NCBI RefSeq assembly: GCF_902497745.1
Contig: NZ_CABVHJ010000001.1
Coordinates: forward strand, 416,388-480,387
Source of the DNA: Pseudomonas fluorescens
GTDB lineage: Bacteria > Pseudomonadota > Gammaproteobacteria > Pseudomonadales > Pseudomonadaceae
Reading direction: 5' to 3'
Length of the DNA: 64,000 bases
Of this stretch, positions 26,991-38,114 are shown in pieces. A program made the translations under genes and the position numbers. Positions within the stretch are counted from its first letter, which is position 1, and each line of letters begins with the position of its first letter. The notes below the pieces were generated by a model. The model did no database searches. It was not told the origin of the DNA and saw only the letters and a program-made list of their open reading frames with translations.

Positions 26991-28561
26991 GAGGCGTTAT
27001 CCGTCACGGGCGTGGCATCGGCAGAATTGGGCGTCAGCGCGAGAAAGTCCGCCATGCGTTTTTGCACCGGCGCGAACGCGCAGTAATCGTGCATGCGTTC
27101 GATGGCAGCCACCGACATCCGCTGATAGTCCTGTGGCCGGGCCTTGGCCATCCGATAGCTGTTTTCGTAGGCGCTCTTCAGCGAGCCCCAGTCCGGGCGG
27201 TAACGCAACGTGCGGTAGATGATCCGCGTGTCCTGCGGCCAGATCGTCAGCTCTTCACTGGACTTGACCACGAACGCTACTGCGTCATCGATGTAATCTT
27301 CCATCGCCGTGTGATCGGGAGCGATCACCGGTTTGCCGCTGGACATGAACTCCATCAGCGGCAGGCACAACCCTTCGCAGCGCGAGGCATTCACATAGAA
27401 ACTCGCCGCCTGATAGAGCCTGGCGTACTGCGCGTCGTCGAGGTAACCGTGCATCACCACCACTCGACAAGCGAACGGCGTGAGCTGCGCGAGCAAAGTC
27501 ATCAACTCGCTGTAATAGGAGGCCAGATCGTTCTGGGTAATTTTCAACACCAGCGTCGCGTCGGACGTTTCACGAAATGCCCAACAGAACGCGGTAATCA
27601 GTTGGTGCCAGTTCTTGCGGCCATCCTTGGGGTTGAACACGGTGACGTAAACCACGCCGTCGACCGTGGTCTCGACCACCGCGGTGGTGTCCGGCAAATC
27701 CAGTGGCACGGGTTCCACAACAGGCACCGGCAGCGCGCCACACACCGCCGGCAGGCGTTGTTCGAGCCAGCCGTGCAGCGTGTCCGGCACCAGGTCGCGA
27801 ATGCCTTCCCAATACCAGTTGTAGAGAAATTTCACCCGTGGCACCGGCTCGATCTGCTCGTGCCCGAGATTCAGCGCCCACAGCCGCAGGTAATGTCGGG
27901 CAATGACGAAGCGGCGTTTGAGGGTCAGCGGTGGCGGGCGCGCGGCTTCGATTGCGGCGGCCAGCGCGGCCTCTTCTTCAGGCGTGATCGGCACCGGAAT
28001 CAGCGCATCGGCTGAGAGGCCAAGGGTGCGCGTGTCGAAAATGCAGCCCCTGATCGCCAGCGAAGTGCCCGGATTCACGGGTGTACTCAGCGTCTGCTGA
28101 CGAATCGTTGCGAAGTTTTCCCACAGCGGTGTTGGCAATACCAACACCGGAAAGTCTTCACCCATGGCGCAACGAATTGCCCGGGCGGTGTGGCTCGACA
28201 GCGTGATAACGCGACCCTGACGGGCAAGCATCTGCGTCCAGTCCTGGCGCGGGTCGTTGTCCCACTGCTCATCAGGAATCGAATCGAACTCCCAGGCCAC
28301 CACGCACATCGTCGGGCATTCCAGGTCGACCGGGGTTTTCTGCGGCGGGGTGAACGACAGGAACAGGCTGTCTTCGCCGGCGTCGCGCAGCTGTCGATAG
28401 AGCGTATCGACATCGGCGGGGGACGCCACCACGTGCACGCGCCCAAGGCTTTCCAGCATCGGGCGATAAGCCTTGAGCACAAAGTAATAGCTGTATTCGG
28501 GACGCCCGAGACTCTGGCTGATGGAACTGTCGTTGACGTCCGAGTAAAGAATGAAATTCAT
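26984..28561 (-). CDS. Glycosyltransferase (larger paralogue)
   Basis: A 525-residue glycosyltransferase, first gene of a leftward three-gene group (two transferases and a methyltransferase). It shares its N-terminal segment (QSLGRPEYSYYFVLKAYRPM) and C-terminal donor-binding region (VTVFNPKDGRKNWHQLIT, then FYVNASRCEGLCLPLMEFMS) with the downstream paralogue, but has an insert of about 90 residues in the middle (around residues 205-290). ATG 28561 (MNFILYSDVND) was chosen by alignment with the paralogue start. It diverges from the rmd cluster. Confidence 0.8.
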   Translation of the reverse strand: MNFILYSDVNDSSISQSLGRPEYSYYFVLKAYRPMLESLGRVHVVASPADVDTLYRQLRDAGEDSLFLSFTPPQKTPVDLECPTMCVVAWEFDSIPDEQWDNDPRQDWTQMLARQGRVITLSSHTARAIRCAMGEDFPVLVLPTPLWENFATIRQQTLSTPVNPGTSLAIRGCIFDTRTLGLSADALIPVPITPEEEAALAAAIEAARPPPLTLKRRFVIARHYLRLWALNLGHEQIEPVPRVKFLYNWYWEGIRDLVPDTLHGWLEQRLPAVCGALPVPVVEPVPLDLPDTTAVVETTVDGVVYVTVFNPKDGRKNWHQLITAFCWAFRETSDATLVLKITQNDLASYYSELMTLLAQLTPFACRVVVMHGYLDDAQYARLYQAASFYVNASRCEGLCLPLMEFMSSGKPVIAPDHTAMEDYIDDAVAFVVKSSEELTIWPQDTRIIYRTLRYRPDWGSLKSAYENSYRMAKARPQDYQRMSVAAIERMHDYCAFAPVQKRMADFLALTPNSADATPVTDNASC

Positions 28562-28987
28562 GGCATCCCACGATGAAAGTGCCATCCCGGCACCTTCATG
28601 CTATGACGGCCGTGCGTTGGATCGAGTCGGCATGGCCGGCCCTCGTCCTTCGTCATCGGGTGCGTCTTCGTTCTTGTTTTAGTGGTCGGTTTCACCCTGC
28701 GTCGCGGTTCCCGAATCAAAGCCCGGGATTTGGCGACGAGGGGCATTCTAAACACATCCGTCGAGGATTCGTGAACCGCCCGGCGAGAATAAATCCGCTA
28801 CGCTGACGAGAACTGACCAGTCACGGTATGGCCAGTTGAAATTGCTCGGCAATTGGCACAGATTGGCAGCAAATAACTACAACAACGTTTTCGCCTGTCG
28901 TCTTAGCGGTTTTTCCGACCGGTCTGACAGACCCTTCTCTAGAGCCTGTAGGAAGTGCCGCGAAAACCAAGACCAAGGGGTCGCTGT
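28562..28987. other. Intergenic region between divergent polysaccharide operons
   Basis: About 425 bases without a convincing gene. It must hold the promoters for the leftward glycosyltransferase group and the rightward rmd-gmd-wbpWXYZ operon. AT-rich stretches lie around 28875-28890. No operator-like palindrome was seen. A sigma-54-like motif here fails on spacing. Confidence 0.5.
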
Positions 28988-30870
<1,883 letters not shown>

Positions 30871-30873
30871 GCC

Positions 30874-32316
30874 ATGCTGATCCCCGTGATTCTGTCCGGC
30901 GGTGCCGGCACCCGTTTGTGGCCGGTGTCCCGCGAGGGCCATCCCAAGCCGTTCATGACCCTGCCCGACGGCCAGTCGCTGCTCGGCAAGACCTATCAGC
31001 GCGCGGCGGCTTTGCTCGACGGCTGGGGCGACATCGTCACGGTGACCAATCGCGAGTACTACTTCCAGAGCAAGGATCACTATTGCGCCGCCCACGTGTC
31101 GCGCCATCGCGGGCACTTCCTGCTCGAGCCGACCGGGCGCAACACCGCGCCGGCCATCGCTGCAGCGGCGTTGTCGCTGCAAGCGTTGCACGGTGACGAC
31201 GCGATCATGGTGGTGATGCCCGCCGACCATTTGATCGTCAATCAGGACGCGCTGAAAACGGCGGTCGAGCACGCGGTCAATCTGGCCAAAGACGGCTATC
31301 TGGTGACCTTCGGCGTGATCCCGACCGCAGCGGAAACCGGCTTCGGTTACATCGAAACCGGTGCACCGCTGGACGCCAAAGGCGCGGCGAAAGTGCAGCG
31401 CTTCGTCGAAAAACCCGATCTGCAAACCGCCACGCATTATCTGGAAAGCGGCAACTTCCTGTGGAATTCGGGGATGTTCTGCTTCACCACCGCGACCTTG
31501 ATTGCTGAACTGCATTTGCACGCGCCCGAGTTGCTGGAGCAGACCCGCGCCTGCATGGACGTCAGCGCGCCGATCGAAACCGCCGGCTGCCTGCAACAGG
31601 AACTGTCGCCGGCACTGTTCGCGGAAATCACTGACATCTCGATCGACTACGCGCTGATGGAGCGCTCGGAAAAAGTCGTCGTGGTTCCCGCCGGATTCGA
31701 CTGGAGCGACATTGGCTCGTGGGGTGCCGTCGCGGCACTGGTCCCGGCCGATGCCGACAACAACCGCGCCAGCGGCGAAGCCATCTTCATCGACAGCCAC
31801 AACAACTTCGTGCAGAGCGAAGGCCGACTGATAGCGACGGTGGGTGTGGATAACCTGATCGTGGTCGACACCGCCGACGCGGTGCTGGTGGCCCACGCCG
31901 ACCGTGCGCAGGACGTGCGGCGCGTGGCCAAGCAGCTAAAAGACAAATCCCACGAAGCCTATCGGCTGCATCGTACCGTCAGTCGACCGTGGGGCACCTA
32001 CACCGTTCTGGAGGAAGGCCCGCGCTTCAAGATCAAGCGCATCGTGGTCAAACCCGGTGGCAAGCTCTCGCTGCAAATGCACCATCACCGCAATGAGCAC
32101 TGGGTGGTGGTCGAAGGCATGGCCAAGGTCACCAACAACGGCTCCGGCACGACGCTGGTGGCCAAGAACGAATCGACCTTCATCGCCGCGGGCCACAAGC
32201 ATCGTCTGGAAAACCCCGGGGTGATCGATCTGGTGATCATCGAAGTGCAAAGCGGCGAATACCTGGGAGAGGACGACATCGTCCGCTTCGAAGACCAATA
32301 CGGCAGGACGGTTTAA
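30874..32316 (+). CDS. wbpW: Mannose-1-phosphate guanylyltransferase / phosphomannose isomerase
   Basis: A 480-residue bifunctional type II enzyme. The N-terminal nucleotidyltransferase has the signature GGAGTRLWPVSREGHPKPF and the VEKP motif in RFVEKPD. The C-terminal cupin isomerase domain has RPWGTYTVLEEG and the metal ligands in LQMHHHRNEHW. It makes GDP-mannose for Gmd. The length matches AlgA/WbpW. It sits 3 bases after gmd and directly before the transporter genes. Confidence 0.92.
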   Translation: MLIPVILSGGAGTRLWPVSREGHPKPFMTLPDGQSLLGKTYQRAAALLDGWGDIVTVTNREYYFQSKDHYCAAHVSRHRGHFLLEPTGRNTAPAIAAAALSLQALHGDDAIMVVMPADHLIVNQDALKTAVEHAVNLAKDGYLVTFGVIPTAAETGFGYIETGAPLDAKGAAKVQRFVEKPDLQTATHYLESGNFLWNSGMFCFTTATLIAELHLHAPELLEQTRACMDVSAPIETAGCLQQELSPALFAEITDISIDYALMERSEKVVVVPAGFDWSDIGSWGAVAALVPADADNNRASGEAIFIDSHNNFVQSEGRLIATVGVDNLIVVDTADAVLVAHADRAQDVRRVAKQLKDKSHEAYRLHRTVSRPWGTYTVLEEGPRFKIKRIVVKPGGKLSLQMHHHRNEHWVVVEGMAKVTNNGSGTTLVAKNESTFIAAGHKHRLENPGVIDLVIIEVQSGEYLGEDDIVRFEDQYGRTV

Positions 32317-33114
32317 ATGCTGCTTTCCCTGTACCGCTCGTTGCATGGCTACCGGGGTTTCATCCTCGGCAGCGTGCAGCGAGAGTTTCAAGCGCGATAC
32401 CGCAATTCGCTGTTCGGCGCCTTGTGGCCGATTTTCAATCCGCTGTCGATGATCATTGTTTACACCGTGATCTTTTCCCACATCATGCGCGCCCGATTGC
32501 CGGGTGTGGATGACAGCATGGCCTACAGTGTTTATCTCTGCGCCGGGTTGCTGGCGTGGGGACTGTTTTCCGAAATTACCTTGCGCAGCCAGAACATGTT
32601 TCTGGAGAACGCCAACCTGCTGAAGAAAATCAGTTTCCCGCGCATCTGCCTGCCGGTCATCGTGCTGTGCAATGCCGGGATCAACTTCGCGATCATCATC
32701 AGTCTGTTTCTCGGCTTTCTGCTGATCACCGGGCGCTGGCCGGGCATGGCGCTGCTGGCGCTGATTCCATTGATCGCCCTGCAAATGATGTTCTGCGCCG
32801 GGTTGGGCATGGTGCTCGGCGTGTTGAACGTGTTCTTCCGCGATGTCGGCCAGCTCTTCGGCATCTGCCTGCAATTCTGGTTCTGGCTGACGCCGATCGT
32901 TTACCCGATCACGATCCTGCCGGAATGGGTGCAGCGCCTGTTGCAACTCAATCCGCTGACCAACCTGTTCAGCAGTTATCAGAACCTGTTTCTCTACGGA
33001 CAGTGGCCGGTCTGGAGCTCACTGCTGCCGATCTTCGTCACGGGCGTGCTGTTTTGTCTGATCGGTCTGCGGCTGTTTCGCCAGCGCGTCGGCGAAATGG
33101 TGGATGAACTCTGA
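32317..33114 (+). CDS. wzm: Polysaccharide ABC exporter permease
   Basis: A 265-residue ABC-2 type membrane protein with six hydrophobic segments. The N-terminal sequence FQARYRNSLFGALWPIFNPL is the hallmark of Wzm/KpsM permeases that export undecaprenyl-linked O-chains. It begins right after the wbpW stop and overlaps wzt by one base (TGATG). With Wzt it moves the finished D-rhamnan chain across the inner membrane. Confidence 0.92.
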   Translation: MLLSLYRSLHGYRGFILGSVQREFQARYRNSLFGALWPIFNPLSMIIVYTVIFSHIMRARLPGVDDSMAYSVYLCAGLLAWGLFSEITLRSQNMFLENANLLKKISFPRICLPVIVLCNAGINFAIIISLFLGFLLITGRWPGMALLALIPLIALQMMFCAGLGMVLGVLNVFFRDVGQLFGICLQFWFWLTPIVYPITILPEWVQRLLQLNPLTNLFSSYQNLFLYGQWPVWSSLLPIFVTGVLFCLIGLRLFRQRVGEMVDEL

Positions 33115-34367
33115 TGGGGCATATTCGCGTTACCGGCCTGAGCAAGGCCTACAAACAATATCCCAACCGCTGGAGCCGACTGGCCGAGTGGCTGATCCCT
33201 TTTTCGCCGATCCGCCACCACCAGCACTGGGTGCTGCAAGACGTCGAATTCGAAATAGCCCCCGGTGAAGCCGTAGGCATCGTCGGCGCCAACGGCGCGG
33301 GCAAAAGCACCCTGCTGAAGATGATCACCGGCACCACCCAACCCACCACCGGCAAGATCGAACTGCAAGGCCGCGTGGCCGCGCTGCTGGAGCTGGGCAT
33401 GGGTTTCCACCCGGATTTCACCGGGCGCCAGAACGCAATCATGGCCGGTCAATTGCTGGGCATGCAGCTCGAAGAAATCGAAGCACTGATGCCCGACATC
33501 GAGCATTTCGCCGAGATCGGCGACGCTATCGACCATCCGGTGCGTACCTATTCCAGCGGCATGCAGATGCGCCTGGCATTCAGCGTCGCCACAGCCCGGC
33601 GCCCGGACATTCTCATTGTCGATGAAGCACTGTCGGTGGGTGACGCCTACTTCCAGCACAAAAGCTTCGAACGCATCCGCAGCTTCCGCAAATCCGGCAC
33701 CACGCTGCTGATCGTGTCCCACGACCGCTCGGCGATTCAGTCGATCTGCGACTCGGCCATCCTGCTCAAGGACGGCCGCATGGCCATGTACGGTAAACCG
33801 GAACCGGTGCTCGACTACTACAACGCGCTGATGGCCGAACGCGAAGGTCAGATCGTGCGACAGGAAATGCTCGCCGGCGGCGAAGTGCAAACGATATCAG
33901 GCACGGGCGAAGCGGCGATTCTTGGTGTGCGCCTGCTCGACGAAAACGATCGCAGCATCGACGCCGCCGAAGTCGGCCAACCGGTGGTGCTCGAAGTTCA
34001 GGTCGAGGTGCGCAAGGACATCGAACGGTTGGTGCTGGGCTTCATCCTCAAGGATCGCCTGGGTCAGATGATGTACGGCATCAACACCCATCGCCTCGAC
34101 AAGGCATTGACCGACCTGCACGCCGGCGAGCGTTTCACCTACCGCTTCTCGTTCATCATGGGTTTGGGCAAAGGCAATTATTCCGTGTCGCTGAGCCTGT
34201 CGCGTCTGGACTCGCACCTCGATCGCAATTTCGAATGGCGCGACTACGGGTTGGTATTCCACGTGATCAACAACCGTCAGGAAGATTTCGTCGGCTGCTC
34301 ATGGCTCGGTGCCAAGACCACCATCACTCGCGACACCGAGGCCCGGCACGTGGAGCGTGCGCCATGA
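33114..34367 (+). CDS. wzt: Polysaccharide ABC exporter ATPase with C-terminal glycan-binding domain
   Basis: A 417-residue protein. The ABC ATPase covers about residues 1-245 (Walker A GANGAGKST, signature TYSSGMQMRLAF, Walker B ILIVDEAL, switch SHDR). The C-terminal ~170 residues are a beta-sandwich like the Wzt-C domains that recognise the chain terminus. Presence of that domain implies chain length is set by a capping group, so a capping methyltransferase or kinase should exist; the methyltransferase at 24809 is one candidate. It overlaps the next gene by 4 bases. Confidence 0.92.
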   Translation: MGHIRVTGLSKAYKQYPNRWSRLAEWLIPFSPIRHHQHWVLQDVEFEIAPGEAVGIVGANGAGKSTLLKMITGTTQPTTGKIELQGRVAALLELGMGFHPDFTGRQNAIMAGQLLGMQLEEIEALMPDIEHFAEIGDAIDHPVRTYSSGMQMRLAFSVATARRPDILIVDEALSVGDAYFQHKSFERIRSFRKSGTTLLIVSHDRSAIQSICDSAILLKDGRMAMYGKPEPVLDYYNALMAEREGQIVRQEMLAGGEVQTISGTGEAAILGVRLLDENDRSIDAAEVGQPVVLEVQVEVRKDIERLVLGFILKDRLGQMMYGINTHRLDKALTDLHAGERFTYRFSFIMGLGKGNYSVSLSLSRLDSHLDRNFEWRDYGLVFHVINNRQEDFVGCSWLGAKTTITRDTEARHVERAP

Positions 34368-35731
34368 CCCGCTTGCTGGTCGAATGCACCCATGTGTTCA
34401 AACACCCGGCCATCAATTCGGGTATTCAGCGAGTGGTGCGCAACGTCATCAAGCAACTGCCCGCCAGCGCCGCAGGTGTGGAGTGCATGCCGGTGGTGAT
34501 ACTCAATGGCGAGCTCTATCGCGTGTTGCAACTGGCACCGTTCGATACGCCTTTTTTCAACAGGCTTGAAACCTTCGGCGGACGACTGGAGCGCCTCGCT
34601 CATCGCTTCTGGCAGTGGCATCAGCGACGTGATGCGCAACTCAACTCAAAACTGGCGCGACGGATTTTATATGTCGGCTACCGACTGACGATCTTCGCTG
34701 CGTTCGGCCTGCCGATCCGCCTGATCCGGCGGATCAATCGCCGGCAACTGCTCAAACGTTGCTCACCGCTGCAACACCAGCCGGGCGATCAGCTGGTGTT
34801 GCTGGACTCGTCATGGCACTCGGATCTTTTCGCCCACGTCGAACGGCTCAAACGTGACGGCGTCGGTATGATTGCGGTGATCTACGACCTGATCCCGCTG
34901 ACTCATCCGCAGTTTTACGACACGCGTCTGGTCGAGGTTTTCAGCGAGTGGTTCGACTGGATCACCCGCACGGCGGATGGCTACATGGCGATTTCCGCCA
35001 CGGTGCGCGATCAGGTGCGAGAAGAATTGCGCCAGCGAATCGGTGTCGGGCAAACCAGTCAACGCTGGTTCGATTTCTTTCACTTGGGTTCCGAACTGGA
35101 TCTGCACAACGACGAGGCAATGGTCGAACCGCGCTTGAAGCAACTGTTCACCACCTCTGAGCCCGTCTACCTGATGGTCAGCACCATCGAGCCGCGCAAA
35201 AACCACGCCTATCTGCTTGATGCCTTCGAGCACGCCTGGGCCGCGGGCTCAACCGCGCGGCTGTGCATCGCCGGACGGGTCGGCTGGAAATGCGACGCCC
35301 TGCTCGCCCGGGTGCGCAATCATCCCGATTTGAACCGGCGCCTGTTCATGTTCAACGACCTCAGCGACACCAGCCTGGAACACGCTTACGCCCACGCCAG
35401 TGCGTTGGTGTTCCCTTCGTTCGTCGAAGGGTTTGGCTTGCCGCTGGTGGAGGCCATGCAGCGTGGCTTGCCGGCGATGGGCAGTGATATTGCGGTGTTC
35501 CGCGAAATTGGCGGCGAGTTCATGGCCTATTTCGATCTGCAGGATCCGCAAAGCCTCGCCCGGTTGATTATCGGATTTCAGCGCAGCGGCCAGTTCCCCG
35601 CAGCTCGCGATGTTGCCGATTGGCAGTGGATCGGCTGGCGGGAAGCGAGCCTGCAACTGGTCGAACGCAGTGCGCGCAATGTTCTGGGAGCGCCAACGGC
35701 GCCAGCGAGTCAGCATGCGCATTGCTCTTAA
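34364..35731 (+). CDS. wbpX: Glycosyltransferase WbpX-like
   Basis: A 455-residue GT4 family transferase. Conserved donor-site motifs are STIEPRKNHAYLLDAFEHAW and the VFPSFVEGFGLPLVEAMQRG block with the E-x7-E pair. In position and length it matches WbpX, one of three D-rhamnosyltransferases that build the A-band homopolymer in P. aeruginosa. Start 34364 (MTRLLVECTHVFKH) overlaps wzt by ATGA. The upstream open stretch to 34235 lies within wzt and was rejected. Confidence 0.85.
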   Translation: MTRLLVECTHVFKHPAINSGIQRVVRNVIKQLPASAAGVECMPVVILNGELYRVLQLAPFDTPFFNRLETFGGRLERLAHRFWQWHQRRDAQLNSKLARRILYVGYRLTIFAAFGLPIRLIRRINRRQLLKRCSPLQHQPGDQLVLLDSSWHSDLFAHVERLKRDGVGMIAVIYDLIPLTHPQFYDTRLVEVFSEWFDWITRTADGYMAISATVRDQVREELRQRIGVGQTSQRWFDFFHLGSELDLHNDEAMVEPRLKQLFTTSEPVYLMVSTIEPRKNHAYLLDAFEHAWAAGSTARLCIAGRVGWKCDALLARVRNHPDLNRRLFMFNDLSDTSLEHAYAHASALVFPSFVEGFGLPLVEAMQRGLPAMGSDIAVFREIGGEFMAYFDLQDPQSLARLIIGFQRSGQFPAARDVADWQWIGWREASLQLVERSARNVLGAPTAPASQHAHCS

Positions 35732-36845
35732 CGCGCGCATTCTGCAGGCGCCGCGCACCGGCATCGGTCAATACGTCGCCGAACTGGTCAACGCCTTGCG
35801 CAATGAACCCGACGTGGACGTGACGTTGTTCCACGGCTGGGGCTGGAGTTCGGCACTGCCGGAAGCGGCCATGCCCGGCTATTCGCGATTGACGCCACTG
35901 CTGCGGCAGATCCCCGGTGCCTATCAGGCGCGCCGCTGGCTGGAGCAGAAACGCTTCGATCAGGGCCGCGCGCAAGGTATCGATCTCTATCACGAACCGA
36001 GCCTGTGGCCACTGGCATTCGATGGCCCGACGGTGATCACCCTGCACGACCTGACTCACCTGCATTTCCCTGAGACCCAGCCACCGGCACGGCTCAAGGA
36101 GATCGAGCGCCGACTGGCCGCCGGAGTACAACAGGCGCAGGTGATTCTCACCGACTCACAGGCGATTGCCGACGAAGCCCAGGATTATTTCGGCCTGCCA
36201 GCCGAGCGATTTGTGGTGGCGCCGCTGGGGGTTGCCGAGCGCTTTCATCCGCGCGAGGCCAGCGCCATTGACGCGGTACTCAAGGCGCATGCGGTGGAGT
36301 CGCGGGAATATTTCCTTTGTGTCGGCACGCTGGAGCCGCGCAAGAACCTTGGCCTGGCCCTGCGCGCCCATGCCCTGTTACCGGAGGCGGTGCGCCAGCG
36401 CTTTCCATTGCTGATTGTCGGCATGGCCGGGTGGCAGCGCGAGCAATTCAGTGAACCGTTGCGTCAGGCACTGGCCAGCGGGCATGTGTGCCTGCTCGGT
36501 TATCTGCCCGATGAACAGGTCGCGCAATTGCTGGCCGGTGCCCGCGTACTGATTTTTCCGTCGCTGTATGAAGGTTTTGGCCTGCCAGTACTGGAGGCCA
36601 TGGCCAGTGGCACACCGGTGGTGCTCACGCGTTCTTCGGCGATGCCGGAAGTCGCGGGCGCAGCGGGCAACTATATTGAAGCTGACGATGCAGAAGGCCT
36701 GCGTGATGCGCTGAGCCGACTGATCGACGATCAAGCGCATTGGCAGGCATGCCAAGAAGCCGGGTTGCAGCAGTCACGGCTTTTTTCCTGGAAGCGTTGT
36801 GCACAGGCGACGGCCGGTGCCTACCGCCAGGCCATGGGAGGTTGA
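35715..36845 (+). CDS. wbpY: Glycosyltransferase WbpY-like
   Basis: A 376-residue GT4 transferase starting MRIALNARILQAPRTGIGQY, a common N-terminus in this family. It carries VGTLEPRKNLGLALRAH and the FPSLYEGFGLPVLEAMASGT donor site. Position, length and family match WbpY. It overlaps the preceding gene by 17 bases and is followed immediately by the third transferase. The expected product is part of the alpha-linked D-rhamnose repeat. Confidence 0.85.
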   Translation: MRIALNARILQAPRTGIGQYVAELVNALRNEPDVDVTLFHGWGWSSALPEAAMPGYSRLTPLLRQIPGAYQARRWLEQKRFDQGRAQGIDLYHEPSLWPLAFDGPTVITLHDLTHLHFPETQPPARLKEIERRLAAGVQQAQVILTDSQAIADEAQDYFGLPAERFVVAPLGVAERFHPREASAIDAVLKAHAVESREYFLCVGTLEPRKNLGLALRAHALLPEAVRQRFPLLIVGMAGWQREQFSEPLRQALASGHVCLLGYLPDEQVAQLLAGARVLIFPSLYEGFGLPVLEAMASGTPVVLTRSSAMPEVAGAAGNYIEADDAEGLRDALSRLIDDQAHWQACQEAGLQQSRLFSWKRCAQATAGAYRQAMGG

Positions 36846-37976
36846 ATGCGAGTTCTTCATTTTTTCAAGACGTACCTGCCTGACTCGGTCGGCGGCATTG
36901 AGCAAGTGATCTTCCAGCTCTGCGAAAGCGGCGCCCAGCATGGCATCGATGGCCGGGTGCTGACGCTCAGTGCCGACCCGACACCGCCCGTGGTGCAATT
37001 GGGTCAGCACGAAGTGCACCGGGCCAGACTCGACATCCAGTTCGCCTCCACCGGTTTTTCCTGGAGCGTGTTCAAACAGTTTCGCGAAATGGCAGCCGAG
37101 GCCGACGTGGTCAATTACCACTTTCCGTGGCCGTTCATGGACCTGGTGCATTTCGCCAGTGCGATGAACAAACCGAGCGTTGTGACTTACCACTCGGACA
37201 TTATTCGCCAGAAGCACCTGCTCAAACTCTACCGGCCGTTGATGAACCGCTTCCTCGCCAGCGCCGACCGCATCGTTGCCGCTTCGCCGAACTACCTGCA
37301 CACCAGCGATGTGCTACAGCAGTTCCAGGACAAGACCCGAGTGATTCCCTACGGTTTGAACAAGGCCGGTTATCCACAGCCGGATGCCGAGCGCATGAAC
37401 CGCTGGCGCCAGCAGCTTGGGGATAAGTTTTTTCTGTTTGTCGGCGTGATGCGTTACTACAAAGGCCTGCACATTCTGCTTGAGGCCCTGAAAGACGTGG
37501 ATTATCCCGTGGTCATCGTCGGTGCCGGGCCACTGGAACTGGAACTGCACGCGCAGGCGCAGGCGCTGGGCCTGCGCAACATTCACTTCCTCGGACGTCT
37601 GGGTGACGAAGACAAGGTCGCGCTGCTGGAACTGAGCTACGCCATCGTCTTCCCGTCGCACCTGCGTTCGGAAGCGTTCGGCATTTCCTTGCTGGAAGGC
37701 GCGATGTACGGCAAGCCGATGATCTCCAGCGAGATCGGCACTGGCACCAGTTACATCAATATCCACAACGAGACGGGATTGGTCGTGCCGCCGAGTCATC
37801 CACAGGCGTTTCGTGAAGCGATGCGCACACTGTGGGAAGACCCGGTACGCGCCGCCGCGATGGGTGTGAAGGCCGAAGCGCGTTATCGGCAGTTATTCAC
37901 AGCCGATGACATGGGGCGCAAGTGGACGGCGTTGTATCAGGAATTGCTGGAAGAGAAATCGCTGTCGTACGCCTGA
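36846..37976 (+). CDS. wbpZ: Glycosyltransferase WbpZ-like
   Basis: A 376-residue GT4 transferase with the N-terminal FKTYLPDSVGGIEQVIFQLC segment, the donor-site VGVMRYYKGLHILLEAL and FPSHLRSEAFGISLLEGAMY. By position it matches WbpZ, which in P. aeruginosa adds the first rhamnose to the primer. It is the last gene of the cluster and is followed by a REPIN that could mark the operon end. A separate WbpL-type initiating enzyme is not in the window. Confidence 0.86.
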   Translation: MRVLHFFKTYLPDSVGGIEQVIFQLCESGAQHGIDGRVLTLSADPTPPVVQLGQHEVHRARLDIQFASTGFSWSVFKQFREMAAEADVVNYHFPWPFMDLVHFASAMNKPSVVTYHSDIIRQKHLLKLYRPLMNRFLASADRIVAASPNYLHTSDVLQQFQDKTRVIPYGLNKAGYPQPDAERMNRWRQQLGDKFFLFVGVMRYYKGLHILLEALKDVDYPVVIVGAGPLELELHAQAQALGLRNIHFLGRLGDEDKVALLELSYAIVFPSHLRSEAFGISLLEGAMYGKPMISSEIGTGTSYINIHNETGLVVPPSHPQAFREAMRTLWEDPVRAAAMGVKAEARYRQLFTADDMGRKWTALYQELLEEKSLSYA

Positions 37977-38001
37977 ACCCTGTTTTGGAACACATACCAA
38001 C

Positions 38002-38090
38002 TGTGGGAGCGAGCCTGCTCGCGAATGCGGTCTGTCAGCAACAATGATGCTGACTGATCCGACGCATTCGCGAGCAGGCTCGCTCCCACA
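38002..38090. repeat. REPIN (paired inverted REP)
   Basis: TGTGGGAGCGAGCCTGCTCG at 38002 and its inverse ending CTCGCTCCCACA at 38090 form a REPIN between the wbpZ end and the convergent oxidoreductase gene. Confidence 0.92.
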
Positions 38091-38114
38091 GGGGTATTTG
38101 TGGTGGGTTCGGAA

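Noticed and set aside
28851..28872. A sigma-54-like promoter (TTGGCACAGATTGGCA) before rmd
   Set aside because: The GG and GC elements are one base too close, and the -12 part reads TGGC rather than TTGC.
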